NCBI GenBank assembly: GCA_934524985.1
Contig: CAKSYT010000005.1
Coordinates: 62,001-126,000, forward strand
Reading direction: 5' to 3'
Length of the DNA stretch: 64,000 nucleotides
Source of the DNA: an uncultured Faecalibacterium sp.
GTDB lineage: Bacteria > Bacillota > Clostridia > Oscillospirales > Ruminococcaceae
Shown here: positions 35,704 to 46,797 of the stretch, piece after piece
Layout: each line of letters begins with the position of its first letter
Position numbering within the stretch: the stretch's first letter is position 1
Notes under the pieces: generated by a model
Told to the model about the DNA's origin: nothing
The model's database searches: none
Seen by the model: only the letters and a program-made list of their open reading frames with translations
Made by a program: the position numbers and the translations under genes

Positions 35704-36588
35704 ATGAACGACCATCGCATTTCCCGTCGGAGTTTTCTGGCTGCAGCCGGTATGGCAGGTGCAGCCGCTGCCCTCACCGCCTGCGGCGGTGCTGCTTCCA
35801 GCGCAGCATCGTCCGTGGCTTCCTCTGCCGCCGCTTCCTCGGAAGCAGCCCAGAGCGTGGAGCTGATCGTGTTTGCCGCCGCCTCCCTCACCGAGACGCT
35901 GAACGCTCTCGGCGAAAGCTACACGGCAGAGCACCCGGAGGTGACCTTCCGCTTTAACTTCGACTCCTCCGGCACCCTCAAGACCCAGCTCCAGGAGGGC
36001 GCGGATTGCGATCTGTTCATCTCTGCCGGTCAGAAGCAGATGAACCAGCTGGACATCACCGCTTCTGCCGATGTGAACAAGGACGGGCTGGACTTTGTGG
36101 ATGCCGACAGCCGCGTGAATCTGCTGGAAAACAAGGTGGTGCTCTGCGTGCCGGAGGGCAGCGACAAGGGCATTGACAGCTTTGACGCACTGGCCGAGCA
36201 CCTGAAGGCACAGGATATCCTGTTCTGCATGGGCAACAGCGATGTGCCCGTGGGACAGTACACCCAGAAGATCCTTGCCTACTACCAGCTGGACGAGGCT
36301 GCACTGGCTGCTGCGGGCGTGATCACCTACGGCTCCAACGTCAAGGAGGTGACCACGCAGGTCACCGAGGGCAGCGTGGATGCCGGTGTCGTTTACTGCA
36401 CCGATGCGTACAGCGCCGGTCTGACCCCTGTGGACGAGGCCACCAAGGAGATGTGCGGTCAGGTCATCTACCCCGCCGCCGTACTGAAGGCCGCCCCCAA
36501 CGCCGAGGCTGCCAAGGAGTTTTTGGCCTACTTACAGACCGACAAGGCCATGACCGTATTTGAGGGCGTGGGCTTCAGCGCCGTATAA
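35704..36588 (+). CDS. modA: Molybdate ABC transporter substrate-binding lipoprotein
   Basis: 294 residues. N-terminus has a twin-arginine-like SRRSFLA, a hydrophobic Ala-rich stretch and lipobox LTAC (about residue 27). The mature start VFAAASLTETLNALGESY is the ModA signature, followed by the oxyanion-site FDSSGTLKTQLQEGADCDLF. It binds molybdate or tungstate outside the cell for ModBC. AAGGAG precedes the ATG at 35704. Like MetQ it carries an unusual Tat-like lipoprotein signal. Confidence 0.92.
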   Translation: MNDHRISRRSFLAAAGMAGAAAALTACGGAASSAASSVASSAAASSEAAQSVELIVFAAASLTETLNALGESYTAEHPEVTFRFNFDSSGTLKTQLQEGADCDLFISAGQKQMNQLDITASADVNKDGLDFVDADSRVNLLENKVVLCVPEGSDKGIDSFDALAEHLKAQDILFCMGNSDVPVGQYTQKILAYYQLDEAALAAAGVITYGSNVKEVTTQVTEGSVDAGVVYCTDAYSAGLTPVDEATKEMCGQVIYPAAVLKAAPNAEAAKEFLAYLQTDKAMTVFEGVGFSAV

Positions 36589-36598
36589 AGGAGCAGGC

Positions 36599-37270
36599 AT
36601 GGACTGGTATCCGTTGTGGAACAGCCTGCGCATTGCTTTGATCAGCTGCGCGGCGGTGTTCTTTCTTGGCATTTTTACGGCCTATTATATTGCCCGTCTG
36701 CCCCGGGTGGTCAAGGGTGTGCTGGACGTGCTGCTCACCCTGCCCATGGTGCTGCCGCCCACGGTGGTGGGCTACTTTCTGCTGCTGCTCTTCGGCGCAA
36801 AGCGGCCGCTGGGCATCTTTTTCATGCAGCAGTTCGGGGTAAAACTGGTCATGAACTGGTACAGCGCCATTTTTGCCTCCATCGTGGTGGCTTTTCCGCT
36901 GATGTACCGCACCGCGCGCGGCGCGTTTGAAAGCTTTGACGAAACGCTGGCGTGGTCGGCGCAGACGCTGGGACAGTCCGATACATGGATTTTCTGGCGG
37001 GTGCGAATGCCCGCCTGCCGTCAGGGCATTCTGGCGGGCACGGTGCTGGCCTTTGCCCGGGCACTGGGCGAATACGGCGCTACCAGCATGGTCGCGGGCT
37101 ACACCCCCGGCAAGACCGCCACCATTGCCACCACGGTCTACCAGCTCTGGCGCACCAACGATGAAATGGGTGCCATGCGGTGGGTGCTGGTGGATATCGC
37201 CATTTCGGCGGTGGTTCTGCTGGCGGTGAACCTGCTGGAGAAAAAACAGAAAGCGGGTGGCCGCAAATGA
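36599..37270 (+). CDS. modB: Molybdate ABC transporter permease
   Basis: 223 residues, start chosen at ATG 36599 because AAAGGAG lies just upstream. About five membrane helices; TLPMVLPPTVVGYFLL near 51-66 is a ModB hallmark, and the EAA-loop ARALGEYGATSMVAG lies near 150-164. The stop overlaps the modC start (ATGA). Confidence 0.92.
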   Translation: MDWYPLWNSLRIALISCAAVFFLGIFTAYYIARLPRVVKGVLDVLLTLPMVLPPTVVGYFLLLLFGAKRPLGIFFMQQFGVKLVMNWYSAIFASIVVAFPLMYRTARGAFESFDETLAWSAQTLGQSDTWIFWRVRMPACRQGILAGTVLAFARALGEYGATSMVAGYTPGKTATIATTVYQLWRTNDEMGAMRWVLVDIAISAVVLLAVNLLEKKQKAGGRK

Positions 37271-38316
37271 GCCTTGAAGTCAACATTGAAAAAAAGCTGG
37301 ACGGCTTCACCCTGCGGGCTGCTTTTACTGCGGGCAACACCTCCACCGCCCTGCTGGGCGCTTCCGGCTGCGGCAAAAGCATGACATTGCGGTGCATCGC
37401 GGGCATCGTAAAGCCGGACCGCGGACGCATCGTGCTGGACGGGCGGGTGCTGTTCGACAGCGTCCAGCACATCGACCTGCCGCCGCAGCAGCGGGGCGTG
37501 GGGCTGCTGTTCCAGAACTACGCTCTGTTTCCCAACATGACCGTGGAACAGAATGTCCTTTGCGGCCTGAAGGCGGAAAAAGACCCCGCCGCCCGCCGCG
37601 CCGCCTGCGCCGAAATGCTGCGTGCCATGCGGCTGGAACCGCTTGCCAAGCGCTATCCCGCCCAGCTTTCCGGCGGGCAGCAGCAGCGTGCCGCGCTGGC
37701 ACGCATTCTGGTGGGCAAGCCCCGCATCCTGATGCTGGACGAGCCCTTCAGTGCGCTGGACAGCTACCTGCGGGAAGAGGTCGAGGGCGAGGTGGGCAGC
37801 CTGCTGGCAAACTTTGCGGGCACCGCCCTGCTGGTGACCCACAACCGGGACGAGGCCTACCGCCTGTGCAAAGAGATGATCGTTTTGAACGAGGGACAGG
37901 TGCTGCGCACCGGCAGCACCAAGGCCGTTTTTGCCGACCCGCAGAGCGTTGCCGCCGCGCGGCTGACCGGCTGCAAGAACATTCTGCCCTGCACCCCGCT
38001 GGACAGCCACACCGTCCGGCTGGACGGCTGGGACACCACCCTGCGGCTGGCGCTGCCCGTCCCGGCAGGCTGCACCGCTGTGGGCATCCGTGCCCACGAC
38101 TTTACGCCCTGCGCCGCCGATGCACCCAACGCCATCCCGGTAAAGGCCGTTTCCACCAGCGAGAACCCCTTTGACTGGAACCTCATCTGCACTCCGCCGG
38201 AGGGCACGGCGCAGCTGTGGTGGAAGGTAAGCAAAAAAAGCCTTTCCTCGGCAGCGCCCGCCGCGCCGCAGTACCTGTGTGCCGTGCCGGAAAGCATTAT
38301 GCCGCTGAAAGGCTGA
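37267..38316 (+). CDS. modC: Molybdate ABC transporter ATP-binding protein
   Basis: 349 residues. Walker A GASGCGKS near 34-41, Q-loop LLFQNYALFP near 80, signature LSGGQQQRAALAR near 134-146 and Walker B ILMLDEPFSALD. The last about 120 residues form a divergent TOBE/Mop-type regulatory region that can sense oxyanion. Last gene of the molybdenum cluster. Confidence 0.9.
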   Translation: MSLEVNIEKKLDGFTLRAAFTAGNTSTALLGASGCGKSMTLRCIAGIVKPDRGRIVLDGRVLFDSVQHIDLPPQQRGVGLLFQNYALFPNMTVEQNVLCGLKAEKDPAARRAACAEMLRAMRLEPLAKRYPAQLSGGQQQRAALARILVGKPRILMLDEPFSALDSYLREEVEGEVGSLLANFAGTALLVTHNRDEAYRLCKEMIVLNEGQVLRTGSTKAVFADPQSVAAARLTGCKNILPCTPLDSHTVRLDGWDTTLRLALPVPAGCTAVGIRAHDFTPCAADAPNAIPVKAVSTSENPFDWNLICTPPEGTAQLWWKVSKKSLSSAAPAAPQYLCAVPESIMPLKG

Positions 38317-38324
38317 AAAAACGA

Positions 38325-38413
38325 ATGGCCTCCGCTATGCTCTGGCCATGTTTAGCGGAAGAATTATTTATAATTTTGGGATAGCGGAGCGCCCGCAGGC
38401 GCTCCGCTATCCC
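38325..38413 (-). repeat. Two-hairpin intergenic repeat, copy C
   Basis: Minus-strand copy. Long hairpin with 16-bp arms GGGATAGCGGAGCGCC / GGCGCTCCGCTATCCC (38378-38413), an AT-rich link, then stem ATGGCC / GGCCAT (38325-38349) around the loop AGAGCATAGCGGA. Compare copies A (50899-50985) and B (63521-63609). Confidence 0.75.
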
Positions 38414-38440
38414 ATTTTCACGGGGAACTTCCCCACACGC

Positions 38441-38478
38441 AAAGCAGCCGCTGCACAGTAAGATGCAGCGGCTGCTTT
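38441..38478. terminator. Bidirectional terminator between mod and glp genes
   Basis: AAAGCAGCCGCTGCA / TGCAGCGGCTGCTTT, 15-bp perfect arms, between converging transcripts. Confidence 0.85.
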
Positions 38479-38504
38479 GCTTATTTGTGTAAAAAGGGGA
38501 GTGC

Positions 38505-38852
38505 TTATGCCATATCGCGGCAGGTCACGATGTCAGCCCCGGTGCCGCAGACGTTGGTCAGCACCACATCACCCACATGGATGGGCGCATGCAGTACCAC
38601 GCTGTCCAGCGCGGCGACCACCTCAGCCATCTGTCCCTTGGGCACGGGCTTGGAGGTCTTGACCGGGCAGCGGGAGTGCAGGCAGCCCTCGGCGCGCACG
38701 GTGCTGGTAATGATGCGGGTGGGGTGGGTCAGCTCTTCCTTGCCGTAGGCGATGCCGTTGGGGCAGCCGTTGCCGGTCACCTTGTAGTCGTTGGCCTCAT
38801 CCACCTGCAGATGGCAGCCCTGAGGGCAGCAGGTGCAAATTACTTCTTTCAT
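38505..38852 (-). CDS. DUF1667 protein, glycerol-3-phosphate dehydrogenase-associated
   Basis: 115 residues. The start at 38852 has GGAGG 10 bp upstream; the in-frame ATG at 38861 overlaps the previous stop and is only 1 bp from that site. CTCCPQGCHL and GNGCPNG supply an N-terminal cysteine set, with further Cys in CLHSRCPVKTSKPVPKG. DUF1667 proteins are found third after GlpA-like and FAD/NAD oxidoreductase genes; the cysteines suggest a metal or Fe-S role. Product of the glp-like operon. Confidence 0.85.
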   Translation of the reverse strand: MKEVICTCCPQGCHLQVDEANDYKVTGNGCPNGIAYGKEELTHPTRIITSTVRAEGCLHSRCPVKTSKPVPKGQMAEVVAALDSVVLHAPIHVGDVVLTNVCGTGADIVTCRDMA

Positions 38853-38857
38853 ATCGC

Positions 38858-40111
38858 TCATGCCTCCTCGATCTCAATGGTCACTTCATCCACGGGGGCT
38901 CTGTCCAGCAGCACTCTGGGCAGGGCAATGTGCTCCATCTCGCCGGGGGCAAGGCGGTCGCGCTTGAAGCGTGCGATCACCGTGTCACCGCTCTTGACAA
39001 GGATGGTGCTCTTGCCGCAGATGCGGCGGACGCGGAAGGACACGTTGGTGCTCTTTTCCACGCCTTCCAGACGGATGCGCTGCGGCAGGGTGTAGCCAAG
39101 GTCTGCGCCGGGCTTCACGGTCAGCACACGCCCCTCGGCCACGGGGCCATTTTGGATATAGTTGGCAGCCGCTGCACCGGCCAGCTCGCTCTCGCCGGAA
39201 ACAAAGTCCACCAGATCGTGCACCTGCACCACGTTGCCGCAGGCAAACACGCCGGGAATGCTGGTCTCCATGTTCTCGTACACGATAGCACCCTTGGTGC
39301 GGGGGTCCATCTCGATACCGGCCTGCTTGGTCAGCTCGTTTTCGGGGATCAGGCCCACGCTCAGCAGAATGGTGTCTACGTCAAACTCCATCTCGGTGCC
39401 GGGGATGGGCTTGCGGTCGGGGCCGATCTCGGCCACGATGGCCTTTTCTACGCGGTCCTTGCCCTGAATATCCACGATGGTGTGGGAGAGGTACAGGGGA
39501 ATATCAAAGTCGTTCAGGCACTGCACGATGTTGCGGGTCAGGCCGCCGGAGTAGGGCATCACCTCTACGCAGGCCAGCACCTTTGCGCCCTCAAGGGTCA
39601 TGCGGCGCGCCATGATCAGGCCGATATCGCCGCTGCCGAGGATCAGCACCCGCTTGCCCACCAGATAGCCTTCCATGTTCACATAGCGCTGTGCTGCACC
39701 GGCGGTGTACACACCGGCAGGGCGGGTGCCCGGGGTACCAATGGCACCGCGGGTGCGCTCGCGGCAGCCCATGCCCAGCACGATGCTCTTGGCTTCGATG
39801 ATCTGGTAGCCGTACTCTTTGGAGACGCAGTGCACCTTTTTGTCCGGGGTCACTTCCAGCACCATGGTGTCCAGCTGCACCTTTACGCCGGTGTCCTTGA
39901 GCATCTCAATAAAGCGTCCGGCGTACTCCGGGCCGGTGAGCTGCTCGCCAAAGCGGTGCAGACCAAAGCCGTTGTGGATGCACTGGTTCAGAATGCCGCC
40001 CAGCTCCTTGTCACGCTCCAGAATGAGGATGTCGCGCAGACCGCTTTCCCATGCCTTGCAGGCAGCAGCAAGGCCCGCAGGGCCGCCGCCGATAATGACC
40101 AGATCAACCAT
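38858..40111 (-). CDS. NAD(P)/FAD-dependent oxidoreductase, second glp-like subunit
   Basis: 417 residues. FAD-binding GGGPAGLAAA lies at 8-17 and a second dinucleotide site (LILGSGDIGLIMARR) near 157-171, the pyridine-nucleotide-disulfide oxidoreductase layout. FACGNVVQVHDLVD near 300 closes the FAD site. With the GlpA-like gene upstream and DUF1667 downstream it forms the three-gene set proposed to replace GlpABC in Firmicutes. Start at 40111 has AGGAGG upstream and overlaps the previous gene by 8 bp. Confidence 0.87.
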   Translation of the reverse strand: MVDLVIIGGGPAGLAAACKAWESGLRDILILERDKELGGILNQCIHNGFGLHRFGEQLTGPEYAGRFIEMLKDTGVKVQLDTMVLEVTPDKKVHCVSKEYGYQIIEAKSIVLGMGCRERTRGAIGTPGTRPAGVYTAGAAQRYVNMEGYLVGKRVLILGSGDIGLIMARRMTLEGAKVLACVEVMPYSGGLTRNIVQCLNDFDIPLYLSHTIVDIQGKDRVEKAIVAEIGPDRKPIPGTEMEFDVDTILLSVGLIPENELTKQAGIEMDPRTKGAIVYENMETSIPGVFACGNVVQVHDLVDFVSGESELAGAAAANYIQNGPVAEGRVLTVKPGADLGYTLPQRIRLEGVEKSTNVSFRVRRICGKSTILVKSGDTVIARFKRDRLAPGEMEHIALPRVLLDRAPVDEVTIEIEEA

Positions 40112-41549
40112 TGCTCTTTCCTCCTACCTTCGTTTCGCTGACCAGAACGTTCGAGCCGTTCTTGTCCTGCAGAATGTCCAGGGGGCTCATGCCCAGCTCA
40201 CGGCTGATAAGCTCCAGCACGCGGGGGCCGCAGAAGCCGCCCTGACAGCGGCCCATGCCTGCACCGGCGCGGCGCTTGACGCCGTCGATGGTGTTGGCGG
40301 GCACCTCGCTGTGGAGGGCTGCTAAGATCTCGCCCTCGGTGATGGTCTCGCAGCGGCAGATGACCCGGCCGTAGGCGGGCTGCTCCTTGACCAGCGCTGC
40401 CTTTTCCTCTGCGGAAAGCTCCTTGAAGCGGATGTGGCGGCGGCCGTCCTTGTAGTCGGCCTTTTCCGCGCCCAGAACGCCGCGCTGCTGCAGGATGGCA
40501 ACGGCCTCCTCAGCAACGGCCGGGGCAGCGGACAGGCCGGGGCTCTTCATACCGGCCAAGTCGATCCAGCCGGGAGCTTCCGGCTCTTCGCCAATGATAA
40601 AGTCGTCCACGTCCAGATTGGCGCGCACGCCCGCAAAGCTGCGGATAGACTCGCCAAAGTTGATGCTGGGCACGCTGCGCTGGGCAGTGGTCTTGACAAA
40701 TTCCAGACCGCTGCTGGTGCAGGAGGTGTCGTTGCCCTCCACCGGCTCCGCGTTGGGGCCGACGATCAGGTTGCCGTGCACGGTGGGGGCTACCAGCACG
40801 CCCTTGCCCAGCTCGTTGGGGCACTGGAAGATGACGTGGCTCACGCGGGTGCCCTCGCTCTTGTCCAGCAGATAGTACTCGCCCCGAGTGGGGATGATGC
40901 GGAAGTTGGCGGGCTCCACCATGGAGTGCACCTTGTCCGCCCAGATACCGGCGGCGTTGATGACGCAGCGGGTCTCTACCGTGCCGCCGGGCACGGTCAG
41001 GCGGTAGCCGCCCTCGATGAATTCGGCATCGGTCACCTTGCAGCTGCGGCGCAGCTCTACGCCGTTGCGCACCGCCACCTCGGTCATGGCCAGTGCGTAC
41101 TCCCACGGGTTCACGATGGCGGCGCTGGGTGCCCACAGTGCGCCGCAGACCTTCTCAGAAAGGTTCGGCTCCATGGCAAGGGTCTCTTCCCGGGAAAGGA
41201 TCTTCATATCGGGCACGCCGTTGGCGGTGCCGTTCTCAAACAGATGCTGCAGGTGGGGCAGCTCCTTTTCGTCCAGTGCCAGCACCAGAGAACCGCACTG
41301 CTTGTAGGAGACATCCAGCTTTGCGCAGATCTCTTTAGCCAGCGCCACGCCGCGCACATTCAGCCGTGCCATGCGGGTGCCGGGGGCGGGGTCGTAGCCT
41401 GCGTGGAGAATGGCGCTGTTGGCTTTGGTGGTGCAGTCTGCCACATCGTTCTCGGCCTCAAGGATGACCACCTTGTTGTCGTAGCGCGACAGTGCGTAGG
41501 CGGCAGCGGCACCGATGACACCACAGCCGATGATTGCTACATCATACAT
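40104..41549 (-). CDS. GlpA-like FAD-dependent dehydrogenase with BFD-type [2Fe-2S] domain
   Basis: 481 residues, start at 41549 behind AGGAGG. N-terminal FAD site IIGCGVIGAAAAYALSRYD; DAO-type oxidoreductase body to about 375; then a BFD-like domain with CRCETITEGEI and GRCQGGFCGPRV, four cysteines for a [2Fe-2S] cluster. This is the GlpA architecture (glycerol-3-phosphate to dihydroxyacetone phosphate). The leader at 41550-41690 carries a terminator suited to GlpP antitermination, which supports the glycerol-phosphate role. Other DAO substrates are possible. Confidence 0.87.
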   Translation of the reverse strand: MYDVAIIGCGVIGAAAAYALSRYDNKVVILEAENDVADCTTKANSAILHAGYDPAPGTRMARLNVRGVALAKEICAKLDVSYKQCGSLVLALDEKELPHLQHLFENGTANGVPDMKILSREETLAMEPNLSEKVCGALWAPSAAIVNPWEYALAMTEVAVRNGVELRRSCKVTDAEFIEGGYRLTVPGGTVETRCVINAAGIWADKVHSMVEPANFRIIPTRGEYYLLDKSEGTRVSHVIFQCPNELGKGVLVAPTVHGNLIVGPNAEPVEGNDTSCTSSGLEFVKTTAQRSVPSINFGESIRSFAGVRANLDVDDFIIGEEPEAPGWIDLAGMKSPGLSAAPAVAEEAVAILQQRGVLGAEKADYKDGRRHIRFKELSAEEKAALVKEQPAYGRVICRCETITEGEILAALHSEVPANTIDGVKRRAGAGMGRCQGGFCGPRVLELISRELGMSPLDILQDKNGSNVLVSETKVGGKSNG

Positions 41550-41610
41550 TGTTCTTTTCCTCCTGTCCGTTCTGCCTTGGCCCGTCGGGAGCCGGGCAGC
41601 TGTTGATGGT

Positions 41611-41660
41611 ACAAAAAAGAGCGAAACAAACAAAGGCAATTGCCCTTGTCCGTTTCGCTC
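41611..41660 (-). terminator. Leader terminator of the glp-like operon (GlpP target)
   Basis: On the minus strand GAGCGAAAC...AAGGGCAATTGCCTTT...GTTTCGCTC followed by TTTTTTG. It lies between the promoter (41723-41695) and the first gene (41549), as expected for an antitermination site. Confidence 0.78.
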
Positions 41661-41694
41661 ATATCTCTTGAAACAAACAGCACTTGTTAAGCTT

Positions 41695-41723
41695 ATGATA
41701 CCCTCTCTCTGCACAAAAAGCAA
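41695..41723 (-). promoter_or_regulatory. Promoter of the glp-like operon
   Basis: Minus strand TTGCTT (41723-41718), 17-bp spacer, TATCAT (41700-41695). Confidence 0.65.
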
Positions 41724-41787
41724 GATGTTTTGCACTTTTTGTGAAACACTTACAAAAAACACCTACTGCTTTTGCGCAGAATGCGGG

Positions 41788-42354
41788 TCACATATCCCAC
41801 ACGGCCTGATTGGTGGTGGAAATGGCGGTGGCTCCGGCTTCCAGCGCAGCCAGTACGTCCTCCTTGTCCGCGATCAGACCGCCGGTCAGTACCGGCACCT
41901 TGGCCTTGGCGCAGACGCGGCGCAGGATCTTGGGCATAGCGCCGGGCAGCAGGTCCAGACAGTCCGGCAGGTTTGCGGGGATCTTGTCCAGACTTTCCAG
42001 CGCGATGGAGTCCAGCAAAAATACCCGCAGGATGGCGGCCAGCCCCAGCTCCTTGGCGCGGCGGATGAAGGACTGCCGGGTGGAGATGATGCCGTCCGCC
42101 TCGGTGGTATTGCGGATAAAGTCCACTGCTACCTCCTTGCCCGCCAGCCCGGCAATCAGGTCTACATGCACCACGGCAAAGCGCCCGGCTTCATGGATGC
42201 GGCGCACAATGGAGGAGATATTACAGATATCTCCATATAATACAAAGACCACCCGGATGTTCTCGTTGGTCAGCGCATTGCAAAGCCCTGCATCGTCCTT
42301 GACTGCCGCAATGACCGGCGTTTCCTGAATGGCATCCATCAGCTCCTGTTTCAT
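41788..42354 (-). CDS. glpP: Glycerol-3-phosphate-responsive antiterminator
   Basis: 188 residues, start at 42354 behind AGGAGGAAG. Matches the GlpP family along its length: VIAAVKDD near 12, VVFVLYGDICNISSIV near 34-49, HVDLIAGLAGKEVAVDFI near 62-79 and TGGLIADKEDV near 155. GlpP with bound glycerol-3-phosphate prevents termination in glp leaders; the leader immediately downstream has such a terminator. It is 35 bp after the M20 gene and likely co-transcribed with it. Confidence 0.9.
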   Translation of the reverse strand: MKQELMDAIQETPVIAAVKDDAGLCNALTNENIRVVFVLYGDICNISSIVRRIHEAGRFAVVHVDLIAGLAGKEVAVDFIRNTTEADGIISTRQSFIRRAKELGLAAILRVFLLDSIALESLDKIPANLPDCLDLLPGAMPKILRRVCAKAKVPVLTGGLIADKEDVLAALEAGATAISTTNQAVWDM

Positions 42355-42389
42355 GCTCTTCCTCCTGCCCGGCGTTCTGTGGGGCAATT

Positions 42390-43607
42390 TTACTGGTGAT
42401 CTGCCAGCCAGCGCAGGGCCATATAGGTGTAGGCCGCCGTGCCGCGGTACAGGACACTGTCGTCAAAGCGCACCTTGGGGTGGTGCTGACCGTAGGTGTA
42501 GCCCTCCTTGGCGTTGCCAGCAGCTAAGAACATGCTCACGGTGGGCACTTCGTGGCTGACAAAGGCGAAATCCTCGCTGCCGCCGCCGGGCTTGCCGCCG
42601 GTGAGCGGGGTCATATCCATAGCGCCCTTGCCCAGAAGTTCGGTCATATAGGTCAGGGCATTGCCCGCCAGCGGGGTGTCCACTACCATGCAGGGGCAGT
42701 AATCGCTGAACTCCACCTCGGCGGTGCAGCGGTAGGCGGTAGCCACGCCCTGTGCAATTTCGGTCATGCGCTGATGGATGAGGGCGCTGACCTTCTGCTC
42801 CGGGTCCACGGTGCGGATGGTGCCCCACATATCGGCAGAATCCGGGATGACGTTGGAGGCCTTGCCGGCCTCGAACCGGCCGGTGGTGAACACGCCGAAG
42901 CCTGCGGGGTCCAGCTCACGGCTGTTGATCTCCTGCAGGGCAATGTGGATGTGCGCCGCTGCGGTGATGGGGTCGATGCAGGCGTTGGGCATGGAGCCGT
43001 GGCCGCCCTTGCCGTGCACAACGATGTGGTACTGCTCGCAGCTGGCCATGGTAATGCCGCCGCCCGGTACCAGAACCATACCGGCGGGCAGGGGCATCCC
43101 GGCCAGCACATGGAACATGACCGCTGCGTCCACCTTGGGGTTTTCCAGCAGGCCGCTGTTTATCATATCCAGCGAGCCCTGAAAGATCTCCTCTGCGGGC
43201 TGGAACTCCAGCTTTACCGTACCCTCGATCTCGTCCTCGTGCTCCTTGAGCAGCTTGGCAGCACCCAGCACCATGGCGGTGTGCATATCGTGGCCGCAGC
43301 CGTGCATCTTGCCGGGCAGCTCAGAGGAAAACTCCTCGCCGGATTCCTCCTGCAGGGGCAGCGCGTCCATATCGCCGCGCAGCAGGATCACCTTGCCGGG
43401 ACACTTGCCGCCTGCAAGCGCCACCACGCCGCACTTGCCGCAGTCCTGCGGGGCGTAGCCCATCTCGGTCAGCGCCTTTTTGACCAGTGCCTTGGTCTGG
43501 GGCAGGTCAAAGCCCACCTCCGGGTGACGGTGCAGTGTGCGCCGCCATTCCTGCAGCTGCGGTTCCAGCGCCTTGGCGGCTTCCAACAGTTTTTCCGGTG
43601 CGATCAT
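42390..43607 (-). CDS. M20D-family amidohydrolase (N-acyl amino acid hydrolase)
   Basis: 405 residues. Metal-binding HGCGHDMHTA contains Cys104 and His106; RTLHRHPEVGF near 23-33 and the dimerisation-domain HGKGGHGSMP near 205-214 are typical of the hippurate hydrolase/IAA-amidohydrolase branch; the last ligand lies in GGSEDFAFV. It removes acyl groups from N-acyl amino acids. Start taken at ATG 43607 with AGGGAG upstream; a longer frame has no better site. Confidence 0.87.
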   Translation of the reverse strand: MIAPEKLLEAAKALEPQLQEWRRTLHRHPEVGFDLPQTKALVKKALTEMGYAPQDCGKCGVVALAGGKCPGKVILLRGDMDALPLQEESGEEFSSELPGKMHGCGHDMHTAMVLGAAKLLKEHEDEIEGTVKLEFQPAEEIFQGSLDMINSGLLENPKVDAAVMFHVLAGMPLPAGMVLVPGGGITMASCEQYHIVVHGKGGHGSMPNACIDPITAAAHIHIALQEINSRELDPAGFGVFTTGRFEAGKASNVIPDSADMWGTIRTVDPEQKVSALIHQRMTEIAQGVATAYRCTAEVEFSDYCPCMVVDTPLAGNALTYMTELLGKGAMDMTPLTGGKPGGGSEDFAFVSHEVPTVSMFLAAGNAKEGYTYGQHHPKVRFDDSVLYRGTAAYTYMALRWLADHQ

Positions 43608-43637
43608 TGTAAAATCAACTCCCTCTGAATTTATGCG

Positions 43638-43680
43638 GAAAACCCTCTCGGCCATGGCAGAGCCATGGCGGGGAGGGCTT
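43638..43680 (-). terminator. Terminator of secA
   Basis: Minus strand AAGCCCTCCCCGCCATGG / CCATGGCCGAGAGGGTTTT. Confidence 0.75.
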
Positions 43681-43690
43681 GTCCTTGCGG

Positions 43691-46531
<2,841 letters not shown>

Positions 46532-46601
46532 AGGTCACACCTCATAAATCTTAAAAATCGGGCTGTGATGCGCCCGGAATCGCGCATAACAATACAAGTA
46601 T

Positions 46602-46630
46602 ATGATACACCAAAGCGGCAGACACGTCAA
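46602..46630 (-). promoter_or_regulatory. Promoter of secA
   Basis: Minus strand TTGACG (46630-46625), 17-bp spacer, TATCAT (46607-46602). Confidence 0.72.
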
Positions 46631-46797
46631 ATCTGCAAGGCTATTTTAGCCCGTTTTTACATGAACTTTCTGTAAAAAGATGCTGCAAGCCGTTCACAGC
46701 TCCCTGATAAACCCGGCGGCACACTTTATTTTCGCCCTATCGCTTTTGGGGGAATCGTGGTAGAATAGGGCTATCACTGATAGGGAGGGCTATACTT

